A stretch of DNA of 64,000 bases from Marinomonas colpomeniae. Its GTDB lineage: Bacteria > Pseudomonadota > Gammaproteobacteria > Pseudomonadales > Marinomonadaceae. The notes under the pieces are model-generated. The model did not search any database, was not told where the DNA came from, and was given only the letters and a program-made list of their open reading frames with translations. Below, piece after piece: positions 27,671 through 36,377 of the stretch. Location: positions 78,833 through 142,832 of the forward strand of contig NZ_JACYFC010000001.1 of the NCBI RefSeq assembly GCF_014803385.1. Direction: 5' to 3'. A program made the translations under genes and the position numbers. Within the stretch, counting starts at the first letter, position 1; the number at the start of each line of letters is the position of its first letter.

Positions 27671-28558
27671 ATGAATATACGAACCTTAAAACACTTTCTT
27701 GCTTTGGCAGAAAACCTGCATTTTGGTCGCGCTAGTGATGAGTGCCACATTAGCATTTCTGCCTTGTCGCGTAACATTCGTCAGCTAGAAGACGAGCTTG
27801 GTGTGGCTTTATTTAATCGAGATAATCGCACGGTTGTGTTAACTCAAGAAGGGCGGAAGTTTGTTGATTACGCTCGAGAAACCAACAGTCGATGGAATCT
27901 CATTCGTCATGAGCTGACGGATAATTCTGACCAGCTTAGAGGTGAGATTAGTCTCTATGGTTCGGTAACGGCCAGTCATAGCTTTCTATATGAGTTGCTT
28001 AACCGCTTTCGCGATATCCATCCTGGTATTGAAATCAAATTACGCACCGGTGATCCAGAACACGCCATAGCCCATATTTTGGATGGCAAAGAAGACGTTA
28101 CCATTGCCGCTCGTCCTGCTAATTTACCTCGTAATTTAGCCTTTAAGCCGATTGCCATGTCGCCATTGTTATTCATTGGGCCGCTTGAGCAACAAGTTCC
28201 AAATATACCAACAACCGCTCCGACGATGATAAAGGAATGGGAAAACATCCCCATGATTCTTTCTGAAAGCGGCGTTTCGCGTGTTCATGTAGATGCATGG
28301 TTTCTTCAGCATGATATTACGCCAAGAATTTACGCCCAAGTAACGGGGAACGAAGCGATAGTCAGCATGGTGAGTTTAGGGTTTGGTATTGGCGTGGTGC
28401 CAAAAATTGTACTCGACAACAGCCCGCTGGTGGATCGCATTAAAGTGTTGGACGTACAGCCAGAATTAGCACCGTACGATATTGGTTTATTTGCTCTTAA
28501 AAAGAACCTAAAGAACCCAATGGTAGAAGCGTTTTGGAATTTGATAGAAGGCGAATAA
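27671..28558 (+). CDS. ilvY: IlvY, LysR-type activator of ilvC
   Basis: A 295-residue LysR regulator matching E. coli IlvY (297) along its length: HFLALAENLHFGRASDECHI and VALFNRDNRTVVLTQEG in the helix-turn-helix domain, then ISLYGSVTASHSFLYELL, IKLRTGDPEHAI and VVPKIVLDNSPL in the effector domain. In enteric bacteria IlvY activates ilvC when acetolactate or acetohydroxybutyrate builds up and represses itself. The divergent arrangement with ilvC, 199 bases apart, supports the same role here. Confidence 0.95.
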   Translation: MNIRTLKHFLALAENLHFGRASDECHISISALSRNIRQLEDELGVALFNRDNRTVVLTQEGRKFVDYARETNSRWNLIRHELTDNSDQLRGEISLYGSVTASHSFLYELLNRFRDIHPGIEIKLRTGDPEHAIAHILDGKEDVTIAARPANLPRNLAFKPIAMSPLLFIGPLEQQVPNIPTTAPTMIKEWENIPMILSESGVSRVHVDAWFLQHDITPRIYAQVTGNEAIVSMVSLGFGIGVVPKIVLDNSPLVDRIKVLDVQPELAPYDIGLFALKKNLKNPMVEAFWNLIEGE

Positions 28559-28676
28559 TAAACCGCTTACTTCTCCCTCGCTTAAAATGAATGGGAAATG
28601 AAAGGCAGCTACACAAAATTAATTACAGTCTTCGATGTCACTTTTTACCATTCATTTCTTTCTTGGTAGCAATACA

Positions 28677-28719
28677 GGAAAAGGTTAAGAGAGTAAAATC
28701 TGCTCTCTTAACCTTTTCC
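28677..28719. terminator. Long hairpin between convergent ilvY and YHYH genes
   Basis: A perfect 17-bp stem (28677-28693 and 28703-28719) with a 9-base loop lies between two convergent stop codons. A classical U tract is weak, but the arm CCTTTTCC is pyrimidine-rich. Confidence 0.7.
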
Positions 28720-28802
28720 TACTGGAGCAGCTAATCTAACCATAATTCGCATATTCGCATGTTCACGATGCTATAGCATGGCTCAACTATACTGCTTAGT
28801 GT

Positions 28803-29402
28803 TTAGCCTCTTCGTTTATCAAAGCTTGAGTCCGGAGTGCCTTTGAAGCACTTAAGCACCCAAGGATAAGCATCCGTTACATAATAACCATAAGTGCCAT
28901 TTACTGACATTCCATTGCATTCGTCTAAGTCTCCAGATGTTTTATCGTATTCATAATCATCAACGAATTTTCCATCATAGGAACCACCTGGAGAATACTT
29001 TTTACCTGCAAAGGTAATATCTGTTCTTTTGCCGTCATTTTCTTTGAGAACATAGCTGGATTTTGCTTTTCTAATCACGCCTTCATCATCAAAGTAGCTA
29101 CCATAAATAGGAAAGCCATCTGTCGCGAAACCAATAACAGGTGAAGCAACACCACCATTAGAAGAAAACATGGCTATTGGGTTTCCATGATAATGGTAAG
29201 CACCATCTGGTTGAGTGTGCGCATTATGTGAGTCAGTACCGAAATTGTTTAAAGATGACATAGGGTCAAATCGAAACGGTTGATCGGTATTACCGCAACC
29301 AATAAACCCATCACGAACACCAAAACAACCAGCCGCTAACAAATCCAATTTTACGCCATTTAAAAATACGGCATTATCTTTACGTAAACTAAGTTCCGTC
29401 AT
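28803..29402 (-). CDS. YHYH-domain protein, C-terminal part (separate frame)
   Basis: 199 residues holding most of the YHYH domain: AVFLNGVKLDLLAAGCFGV, FRFDPM, FGTDSHNAHTQPDGAYHYHG (the name motif) and GFATDGFPIYG. It has no signal peptide of its own. It reads directly on from the product of 29399-29845, whose stop overlaps this ATG as ATGA. In intact relatives, as I recall them, the two parts are one exported protein, so this is either one gene broken by a one-base change or a coupled two-gene form. Function is unknown. Confidence 0.75.
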   Translation of the reverse strand: MTELSLRKDNAVFLNGVKLDLLAAGCFGVRDGFIGCGNTDQPFRFDPMSSLNNFGTDSHNAHTQPDGAYHYHGNPIAMFSSNGGVASPVIGFATDGFPIYGSYFDDEGVIRKAKSSYVLKENDGKRTDITFAGKKYSPGGSYDGKFVDDYEYDKTSGDLDECNGMSVNGTYGYYVTDAYPWVLKCFKGTPDSSFDKRRG

Positions 29403-29845
29403 TTAGACGCTTTTGTCGGTGCTTTTGGCACTGAATAAACTATATTTTGTTCGGTTATCGGGTTGCGGAAGGTTGAAGATCCATCATTAAAATCATGATT
29501 GGGTATCGCATTTGTAGAAAAAAGACACTTCTCATTTTCTAATGTTACTTTCAGGCTACCTTTATACAAGGTGTCTTGATTAACGTCTTTGACACTAGAC
29601 TTATACTCATTGGCGTACTCAGAACAATTTGCCGCTCTACTTGTAAATAGCACATTAGTAATGTCTCTTGCACCATTACTAATGGCACGATTGTTACTTG
29701 TGTGACTGCTGCCATTGGCATGTTTATGGCTATGATCGGCATCATGATTATTTTGAGCACATGAAGCAGAGAGTAAACTTAGTGCGACTACAGTGAGTAT
29801 GTTTTTCCTTTCTTTTTTGAATATATGTAACTTGCTTAGTTTCAA
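29399..29845 (-). CDS. YHYH-domain protein, N-terminal exported part
   Basis: 148 residues with an N-terminal basic stretch, a hydrophobic run and LLSASCAQNN, a possible lipobox with Cys at about residue 29, so it may be a lipoprotein. A His-rich linker (DADHSHKHANG) follows. The end, CLFSTNAIPNHDFNDGSS and ITEQNIVYSVP, matches the first part of the YHYH domain, which continues in the next frame. The stop TGA overlaps the ATG of the downstream piece. Alone, this half would carry an incomplete domain. Confidence 0.7.
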   Translation of the reverse strand: MKLSKLHIFKKERKNILTVVALSLLSASCAQNNHDADHSHKHANGSSHTSNNRAISNGARDITNVLFTSRAANCSEYANEYKSSVKDVNQDTLYKGSLKVTLENEKCLFSTNAIPNHDFNDGSSTFRNPITEQNIVYSVPKAPTKASK

Positions 29846-30159
29846 TTAACTAGGTATTTGAGTAAGAGGCTTTTTTAAAATTTTTAAGTGAGTTGTCTTG
29901 TCATTATTAAACGCTGTTTTTTTTATGAGTAAAATCAGATTTACATTAATTTATTTTTAACAACGTATTAGAGCGCTTAGTGGGAAATTAAGAAAAGGCA
30001 TTTATATGATTTTTGAATGAATCTATAAAATGATTTAAGCGGCAGGTGAGTAATCTATGTAAAAACCGCTAAACAAGGCCTGATTAGTTTGTTTAGCGGT
30101 GGGGAAATGTTCAAAAAGGTAAGGTGATTAAATTTATTTGGTTTTAAGTATTCCTTTAT
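29846..30159. other. Gene-free 314-base gap
   Basis: It holds the promoter region of the YHYH gene on the left and the HAD-gene terminator on the right (30059-30100). I see no other gene or conserved site. Confidence 0.65.
30059..30100 (-). terminator. Terminator of the ABC importer / HAD operon
   Basis: A 12-bp perfect stem (ACCGCTAAACAA at 30065-30076, TTGTTTAGCGGT at 30089-30100) is followed by T5 on the minus strand, 60 bases after the HAD stop. Confidence 0.9.
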
Positions 30160-30831
30160 TTAATCAAAAACTAATGACTCTAGTTCCACATAATCGTGTA
30201 CGACTACGTCAGCCCCTCTGTCTATCAATTCTTGGCTGGAAAATTCACCGATTAATCCTACTGTAAAACACCCTGCGGCTTTTGCCGAGCTGATACCATT
30301 AGGTGAATCTTCAATAACCAAGCAGCGAGCTGCTTGAAGGTTAGACTGTGTCATGCATACTAAATAAGGCGCTGGGTGGGGCTTATGTTGACTTACGTCA
30401 TCGCAGGTTATGTAGCCTTTGAAGTCATTAATTAGTTCATACCTTTCAATAAAACAATTCATTTGCTTTCGAATTGAAGACGTCACCACGTAACAAGGCT
30501 TATACTGATTGAGTTTTCGAATGAACGGAATGGCACCTTCTATTGGTTTAATATGGTTTATTTCTTGTTCAAATAGTTGCCGTTTTAATGCCAGTAAAGT
30601 ATTTGCACCCTGTTGGCTCAGGTTTGCAAAAAAGTCGAAAAAATCGACTTCTGGGCTGCCTTGGAACGACATTACCTGAGCATTGTCGTATGCAATATTA
30701 AAAGCATCTAACGCGGCTTTTTTAGTACTAACATGTAATGCTTCTGAATTTGCGATGACACCATCAAAATCGAATAAAATAGCATCGTAATCGACGAAGC
30801 TTATTTTCTCTGTAGGTCCGTATTTAGACAA
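30160..30831 (-). CDS. HAD-superfamily phosphatase (beta-phosphoglucomutase-like) of the ABC operon
   Basis: A cytosolic HAD hydrolase of about 223 residues. The four motifs are present: DFDGVIANSEALH (nucleophile Asp), VVTSSIRKQM, a Lys in DDVSQHKPHPAPY and CLVIEDSPNGISSAKAAG. The ATPase stop overlaps it. I favour the TTG at 30831 because GAGGAG lies six bases upstream; an ATG at 30849 is the alternative, and the open frame runs to 30894. Its place as last gene of an importer operon suggests it removes phosphate from the imported compound, as the subfamily acts on sugar phosphates. The substrate is inference. Confidence 0.86.
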   Translation of the reverse strand: MSKYGPTEKISFVDYDAILFDFDGVIANSEALHVSTKKAALDAFNIAYDNAQVMSFQGSPEVDFFDFFANLSQQGANTLLALKRQLFEQEINHIKPIEGAIPFIRKLNQYKPCYVVTSSIRKQMNCFIERYELINDFKGYITCDDVSQHKPHPAPYLVCMTQSNLQAARCLVIEDSPNGISSAKAAGCFTVGLIGEFSSQELIDRGADVVVHDYVELESLVFD

Positions 30832-31882
30832 TGGAAACTCCTCTTGCATCAATACTAACAAAAGCTTCGCTTTGATTGGCAAGCGGTTCGTCAAAGCTAT
30901 AATCGATCATAAACAGTGACTCACCCCATGATGTGCTGAGTTGATATTCTGTATGACTACCGAGGTAAACAGATTTTTTTACAGTGACTGGAAAGCAGAT
31001 ATCTGAAGTGCTTTCTGTACTGACAAACTTCAACGCATTAGGACGGATAAATACATCGTATTTTCCTGCTGGCTTGTTACCTTGATAAGCGAATATAGAC
31101 TGTTCCGCTATTTTGAATAAACTATCGTTTTCATCTTTTACAAGCTCACCAGTGAGCTTGTTGGCATCTCCAATAAATTGTGCGACGAAAGCATTAGTCG
31201 GGCGTTTGTATAAGTTTTCAGGACTACCAATTTGGCTAATATTGCCATCGTTCATAACGATAATATCGTCAGAAATGGCCAATGCTTCTTCTTGGTCATG
31301 CGTAACATAAATGGCTGTTACTCCGATCTCCTGTTGTAAGTCTCGAATGTCCTGTCTTACTTGGCGACGTAATTTGGCATCTAGGTTTGACAATGGCTCA
31401 TCAAATAAAAGCACATCGGGTTGAATTACAATTGATCGAGCAATAGCAACCCTTTGTTGTTGACCGCCGGATAGTTCGCTAGGGAAGCGTTCTTTTAAGT
31501 GTGATAGACCGACTGTTGCTAAAGCTTTTTCTGCTTTTTCAAGCATTTCTAGTTTTTTAGACTTGTGATTACTGAGGCCATAACAAACATTTTGAAGTAC
31601 GGTCATATGCGGGAACAGAGCATAGGACTGAAAGACCATACCGACATTACGTCCTGAAGCTGATACTTTACTGACGTCTTTACCGCTAATATAAATCTCA
31701 CCAGAGGTAGGGAGCTCTAACCCCGCTATCATCCGTAACGTAGTGGTTTTACCACAACCAGAAGGACCGAGTAGGGTAACCAGTTTCCCTGAATCTACTT
31801 GAAAGTTAATCGACTTAACGACTTGTGTATCGCCAAAAGCTTTAACGACATTTTTAAATATTACTGAAGAATTTTGAGACAT
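30824..31882 (-). CDS. ABC importer ATPase (Fe3+/phosphonate/phospho-sugar class)
   Basis: A 352-residue ATPase with Walker A GPSGCGKTTTLRMIAG, Q-loop region GMVFQSYALFPHMTV, signature ELSGGQQQRVAIARSI, Walker B VLLFDEPLSNLD and a switch His in TAIYVTHDQEEAL. A C-terminal TOBE-like domain of about 110 residues follows. This is the FbpC/AfuC/PotA architecture. I start it at the ATG at 31882 (MSQNSSVIF); the ribosome-binding site is weak. It powers the fused permease encoded immediately upstream, 33 bases away. Confidence 0.93.
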   Translation of the reverse strand: MSQNSSVIFKNVVKAFGDTQVVKSINFQVDSGKLVTLLGPSGCGKTTTLRMIAGLELPTSGEIYISGKDVSKVSASGRNVGMVFQSYALFPHMTVLQNVCYGLSNHKSKKLEMLEKAEKALATVGLSHLKERFPSELSGGQQQRVAIARSIVIQPDVLLFDEPLSNLDAKLRRQVRQDIRDLQQEIGVTAIYVTHDQEEALAISDDIIVMNDGNISQIGSPENLYKRPTNAFVAQFIGDANKLTGELVKDENDSLFKIAEQSIFAYQGNKPAGKYDVFIRPNALKFVSTESTSDICFPVTVKKSVYLGSHTEYQLSTSWGESLFMIDYSFDEPLANQSEAFVSIDARGVSIV

Positions 31883-31915
31883 ATTAATACCCAACTATTT
31901 TTATTTTTGAATAAG

Positions 31916-34111
31916 TTATTTTTGAGCTCTTAAAAAGACTTTTCGATCGCCTATTAATAGTTTCATTAACAAAATAGCGACGCTCATAATAACGATCAGA
32001 GCAGTTGCATAGGCAATGGCAACACCAAAGCGGTTACTTTCAACCAAGCCTATGATGTAGGCTGATGAAAGGTTGTAGTCTGCACTGACCAGGAAGATGA
32101 CAGCACTGACGCTGGTAATTGATCGAATGAAACTGTAAATCATCGATGAGACAATCGCTTGTTTGATCAACGGGAAGATAATGCGTCTTAAGGTAGTAAA
32201 GCCTGTTGCCCCTAAGGTTATTGAAGCCTCATCTAAGCCTTTGTCTAATTGTGATAGAGACGCAATACCAGAACGCACACCGACTGACATATTTCTAAAT
32301 ACGAAACACAAGACAATGATCATACCTGTGTAGGTCAGATCGATTGGCGCTTGATTAAACGCAATAACATATGAGACACCAATAACAATGCCTGGGATGG
32401 CGAAACTGAGCATAGTGCCAAATTCGAAGTATGCTTTGCCGGGAAAGTCGACACGGGATAATAAATAACCTGTTAATAACCCAAGAAAAGACGTCAATGG
32501 CATAGCAATAATTGCGAGTAATAGGGTAGTAAAGAGAGAGTCCCAAGCAACGCCTGATGCCATCATGGAGTTATTAACAAATTCTATCCTGAAGGCTTCT
32601 GCGTAATGAGTAAGAGAGAAGGAATTATCTACCCCCCAAGTCTCTACAAAACCACCTAACAAAATCATTACATAAACGGTGAAAGTGAATGCCACCCAAG
32701 GTAATGCGGTACCTAAAGATAAGAATTTAACTAACTTTGGCAAGGGGCCATAACTACCGCCATCGCCTTTACCCGTTACTGTGGTGTAGTTGGTTTTGCC
32801 TACCCACCTTTTCTGGATGAAAAACGTGGTGAGTGTGAAGATCAACAGCACAATAGCAAGTGTTGCGGCTTTTCCATCATCAGCAGAGGCGCCGGCAATG
32901 GCAAAAAATATTTGAGCGGAAAGAACTTGGTAGTCCCCACCTAGTACCAAGGCGTTGCCAAGATCAGCCATACTTTCAATGAAGCCTAATAAAAAGGCAT
33001 TGGCCAACCCAGGTCTCATTAGCGGTAATGAAATAGTGAAAAAAGTCTTGGTTGGACTTGCTCCTAATGTTTGAGAAGCTTCTTCCATGGAAGGACTGAC
33101 ACCTTCTACTACGCCAATTAAAACCAAGAAGGCAATCGGTGTATAAGACAGTGTTTGTGCTAACCAAAGTCCCCAAAAACCGTAAATCCAACCACCCAGT
33201 TCCACCTCAAAAAAAGCGTTTAACCATTCGGTAAATGTACCTGATGCGCCGAGTAATAGGATCAATGCCATACCGACTACAAAAGGTGGTGTGATCATGG
33301 GCAGAATGCTAAAGAAGCTTAGGAATTTTTTTCCAATAAAGTTCGTACGAGTCACGATTAGAGCAAAAGCCAAACCTAATAACGTAGTACTAATGCCTGT
33401 CATTATGGCTAAAAATAACGTTGACCAAGCGACTCCACAAATTGAACTTGCATTGGGTCCGCAATCCAGCCCCCATAAATTAACAATCGCGAAGCGATCG
33501 AAAAATGCTTGAAAAGAGTAGCCTGCGTCCTCAATAAGGAATGCTCTGATTAGAATATTTAAGACTGGAAAGGCAACAAACACTACGACTAAAAAGATGA
33601 TGAGAATCAAGCAAGAAGTAGCAAATATATCGCCTTTCATAAATCCACGATAAGCCAAACCGTTGGCAATCATAAAGAGAAAGCTAATGACTAATAATAA
33701 TGTGCCTGCACCCGCACCAAACTGGTAAGAATCTTCGGGTAATAAAGATACTAACCAGTCAAAATTGACACCAAAGTCACCCACTAAGAAAGCTTGAATT
33801 AAGGTGAAAGACAGTCCTGCTAAGCCATAATAAAGCTGTCTGTTAAGCAACCCTTGCTGTTTGATAGAATCCGAAAATTTGGTACTGGCCATATAATCGA
33901 AAGTGTAAAGTACAAAAGGAACGAGGGGCAAAATAAGCCAATATTTTTCTAGGTGAAATAACTGACTAATTAATGGCGCACTTTCCTCTATCAAAAAAAA
34001 ATTGAATGCCAGCCATTGGAAAGTCCAAAAATTTCCATCAACTCGATACCAAGGCATTAATAGAATGGCAACAAGGCCGAATATTAATGTGTTTCGGTGA
34101 AATTGGTTCAC
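31916..34111 (-). CDS. ABC importer fused double permease (FbpB/AfuB class)
   Basis: A 731-residue inner-membrane protein with two permease halves in one chain. Each has an EAA loop for the ATPase: EEASQTLGASPTKTFFTISL and DEASITLGATGFTTLRRIIF. Extra helices occupy the first 180 residues. This fused form is typical of Fe3+ (FbpB) and hexose-phosphate (AfuB) importers. It starts at GTG 34111 with AGGAG upstream. It lies after the binding-protein gene, separated by a hairpin, and before the ATPase gene. Confidence 0.93.
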   Translation of the reverse strand: MNQFHRNTLIFGLVAILLMPWYRVDGNFWTFQWLAFNFFLIEESAPLISQLFHLEKYWLILPLVPFVLYTFDYMASTKFSDSIKQQGLLNRQLYYGLAGLSFTLIQAFLVGDFGVNFDWLVSLLPEDSYQFGAGAGTLLLVISFLFMIANGLAYRGFMKGDIFATSCLILIIFLVVVFVAFPVLNILIRAFLIEDAGYSFQAFFDRFAIVNLWGLDCGPNASSICGVAWSTLFLAIMTGISTTLLGLAFALIVTRTNFIGKKFLSFFSILPMITPPFVVGMALILLLGASGTFTEWLNAFFEVELGGWIYGFWGLWLAQTLSYTPIAFLVLIGVVEGVSPSMEEASQTLGASPTKTFFTISLPLMRPGLANAFLLGFIESMADLGNALVLGGDYQVLSAQIFFAIAGASADDGKAATLAIVLLIFTLTTFFIQKRWVGKTNYTTVTGKGDGGSYGPLPKLVKFLSLGTALPWVAFTFTVYVMILLGGFVETWGVDNSFSLTHYAEAFRIEFVNNSMMASGVAWDSLFTTLLLAIIAMPLTSFLGLLTGYLLSRVDFPGKAYFEFGTMLSFAIPGIVIGVSYVIAFNQAPIDLTYTGMIIVLCFVFRNMSVGVRSGIASLSQLDKGLDEASITLGATGFTTLRRIIFPLIKQAIVSSMIYSFIRSITSVSAVIFLVSADYNLSSAYIIGLVESNRFGVAIAYATALIVIMSVAILLMKLLIGDRKVFLRAQK

Positions 34112-34208
34112 AGGTAAATTCTCCTAAACGAGTACGTCTAGTGCAATTGAAAATATCAGATATAGCGAGCTATGCCAGCTATGTATCTAGAATATGGAGC
34201 GGAAAGGT

Positions 34209-34243
34209 AAGTTCAAACACAGTTCTAAACCGTGTTTGAACTT
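34209..34243 (-). other. Intercistronic stem-loop after the ABC binding-protein gene
   Basis: A 12-bp perfect stem (34209-34220 and 34232-34243) has an 11-base loop. On the minus strand it lacks a U tract, so it probably limits read-through and protects the 3' end of the binding-protein message rather than fully ending transcription. Confidence 0.6.
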
Positions 34244-34252
34244 CTTTTTTAT

Positions 34253-35425
34253 TTATCTTGCAAGAGGGAATATTTCATTGGTCCATTTCTGGATTATGTC
34301 ATTCTTATAAGACTTGGTTGCAAAGCGTGAATCAGAAGCAATTAGTTTAGCTTCTTTTAGCTTCTCAGAACCTTTAGGTGCTGCTGCATTTGCATTAGAT
34401 GGGAACTGTAAAGAGCCAACAGTCGCTAAAAGTTCTTGAGTTTCTTTCTCATATAAAAACGTCGTGAAAGCTTCTGCGGCCATACGGTTTGGCGCACCAC
34501 GGACAATGCCTACAGGGCCGACTTCGTAAAGTGTACCTTCACAAGGGACAACCAATTCAATTGGAAAACCTTGATCGACTAGATCGACGATATCATGACC
34601 AAACCCGATACCGATTAAAGTCTCGCCTGATGCAGCCATTTTTACACCTTTAGAGCCTGATTTGGTATATTGACTGACGTTTTGATGAATTTTAGTAACC
34701 GCATCCCAGCCTTTGTCTAAATCACCATCAAAAGCTTGTAACAAAGTGGCTGCAAATTTATATGCGGTACCAGAAGTATTCCAATTAGCCACAACAATTT
34801 GGCCTTTATATTCTGCTTTTTCTAGATCTTTCCAACACATGGGCTTTGAAATATTACGTTTTTTAAGTAGCTCAGTATTAACACCTAACCCTAAAACCCC
34901 CATATACAAGGCACCAAGACGGTTACCGCTTTCTAAGGTCAGATTAGAAGCCCAAGGGCGTATGGATTCATTAAGAGGGTACTTATGCTTGGCAAAAAGA
35001 TCGTCTTGAAGTGCTGTTTTATAAGGGTCATCTGTACCATAGAAAGCAAGATCTACCTTAGACTTATAAACTTGTTCTTTACAGCTTTCTAAAGCATCAT
35101 CTGCGAAAGATTTACATTTACGTTTTGCCGCACGTGAAGACTTTTCTAATTCGCCTTTAATTCTCGACATCATTTCGCTAGTACTTAAGCGAATAAACTT
35201 AGCTTCAAACTCATTGTTTCCATTGATTTGAGCAACCTTACGGTTAAAATCATCAATTACTACTGCACAAGCTGCTGATTCAGCACCACAGTAAGTAACT
35301 AGATTACCTTTAATTCCTTTGAGATACTGATGATTTGTAGAGTCTGCATGAGCAGTACCTAAAAAGACGCTGGTGGATAAACCTAAAACAGCAGGGATAA
35401 AGAAAGATTTTTTTAAAATATTCAT
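34253..35425 (-). CDS. ABC importer periplasmic solute-binding protein
   Basis: A 390-residue protein with a signal peptide ending THA-DS near residue 28. The fold is the Fe3+/phospho-sugar group: CWKDLEKAEYKGQIVVANWN, TSGTAYKFAATLLQAF and VVPCEGTLYEVGPVGIVRGA. The TSGTAY loop and the CEGT loop resemble the anion-binding loops of AfuA/PgtC-like proteins, and the Tyr pair typical of iron-binding FbpA is not seen. I infer an anionic, perhaps phosphorylated, ligand. An insertion near residues 100-125 (SSRAAKRKCKSFADDALESC) holds two Cys. It is first of a four-gene operon. Confidence 0.9.
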   Translation of the reverse strand: MNILKKSFFIPAVLGLSTSVFLGTAHADSTNHQYLKGIKGNLVTYCGAESAACAVVIDDFNRKVAQINGNNEFEAKFIRLSTSEMMSRIKGELEKSSRAAKRKCKSFADDALESCKEQVYKSKVDLAFYGTDDPYKTALQDDLFAKHKYPLNESIRPWASNLTLESGNRLGALYMGVLGLGVNTELLKKRNISKPMCWKDLEKAEYKGQIVVANWNTSGTAYKFAATLLQAFDGDLDKGWDAVTKIHQNVSQYTKSGSKGVKMAASGETLIGIGFGHDIVDLVDQGFPIELVVPCEGTLYEVGPVGIVRGAPNRMAAEAFTTFLYEKETQELLATVGSLQFPSNANAAAPKGSEKLKEAKLIASDSRFATKSYKNDIIQKWTNEIFPLAR

Positions 35426-35538
35426 TGGAATTCCTATTTTTTATTATTGTGTCCTATTTATGTTGTTACTAGTGAGGGATATATTCAATTGGTTTTATAT
35501 TATATATATTTTATAGACTAATAATAAATGTTATGTAT

Positions 35539-35569
35539 TTGTAATTTTTGTAATATAAGTAACACTTAT
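35539..35569. promoter_or_regulatory. Repeats in the ABC / two-component divergent gap (candidate regulator site)
   Basis: Two TTGTAAT copies start 10 bases apart (35539 and 35549), the spacing OmpR-class regulators use, followed by the inverted repeat ATAAGT-AAC-ACTTAT (35555-35569). The region is extremely AT-rich, so chance is a real possibility. Confidence 0.35.
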
Positions 35570-35633
35570 GCGTATAAATAAAATGTAATATGATGAATGT
35601 ATAAGATGATGTGTTTTAAAAAATAGGTTTTCT

Positions 35634-36377
35634 ATGAAAAGAATAAAAATATTAGTTGTAGATGACGATAGTGAAATTTTGAGGTTTTTAACAGATTTTT
35701 TACAAGAGAATGAATTTGAAACCTTCTCACAAAATAATGGAGAAAATGTCTTAGAGGAAATTGAGAAGAATGAAATTGATTTGCTTATTATAGATTTGAA
35801 ACTCGCTGGCATGAATGGTTTAGACATATCGAAAAAGGTAGCTGCTAGGTATGATATTCCCATTATTATGATTTCTGGTGTCAATGATGATATCGAAAAA
35901 ATTGTTGGTTTAGAGTCAGGCTTAGACGATTTTATTGATAAGCCTTTTAATCCTAGGTTGCTTTTGGCTCGAATACGATCTAGGTTAAGACGATCAAATA
36001 TCACCCAAAAAGATCAAAATATCGATCAAGAGCCACTTAGAGAAGTAATAAACTCAGATTTGAGTTTTGGTGACTTCTTTTTAAATTCTAAACGATGCAC
36101 CTTGTATCGTGAGTCGGAGGGCTTCATTGAGCTGACCAATACGGAGTTTAGGCTGCTTGAATATTTTGTAAAACACGCTGGTCAAATTATTTCAAGGCAA
36201 GATCTATCCGATGAGCTTGGATTAGAGTCCAGTTCATATATGATGAGAAGCATTGATGTACTAATTCTTCGATTAAGACGAAAAATCGAATTGATTCCAT
36301 CTAAACCAAAATACTTACAAACAAGACGGAATCGTGGTTATATGTTTGTAATTGAGTCTGAAAATAAAAATGAATAG
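35634..36377 (+). CDS. OmpR-family response regulator
   Basis: A 247-residue two-component regulator: receiver domain at about 1-120, with the acidic pocket VVDDDSE and phospho-acceptor Asp54 in LIIDLKLAGMNG, switch IMISG and Lys in FIDKPFNP; then an OmpR-type winged helix at about 140-243 (LTNTEFRLLEYFVKHAG, DVLILRLRRKIE, RRNRGYMF). It is the first gene of a three-gene plus-strand set with its kinase and a binding protein, and is divergent from the ABC importer it probably controls. The base composition here is more AT-rich than the surroundings. Confidence 0.93.
   Translation: MKRIKILVVDDDSEILRFLTDFLQENEFETFSQNNGENVLEEIEKNEIDLLIIDLKLAGMNGLDISKKVAARYDIPIIMISGVNDDIEKIVGLESGLDDFIDKPFNPRLLLARIRSRLRRSNITQKDQNIDQEPLREVINSDLSFGDFFLNSKRCTLYRESEGFIELTNTEFRLLEYFVKHAGQIISRQDLSDELGLESSSYMMRSIDVLILRLRRKIELIPSKPKYLQTRRNRGYMFVIESENKNE

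Noticed and set aside
29390..29410. Programmed -1 frameshift joining the two YHYH pieces
   Set aside because: The junction TCTAAATGACG lacks an X-XXY-YYZ slippery heptamer, so a mutation, sequencing error or re-initiation is more likely.
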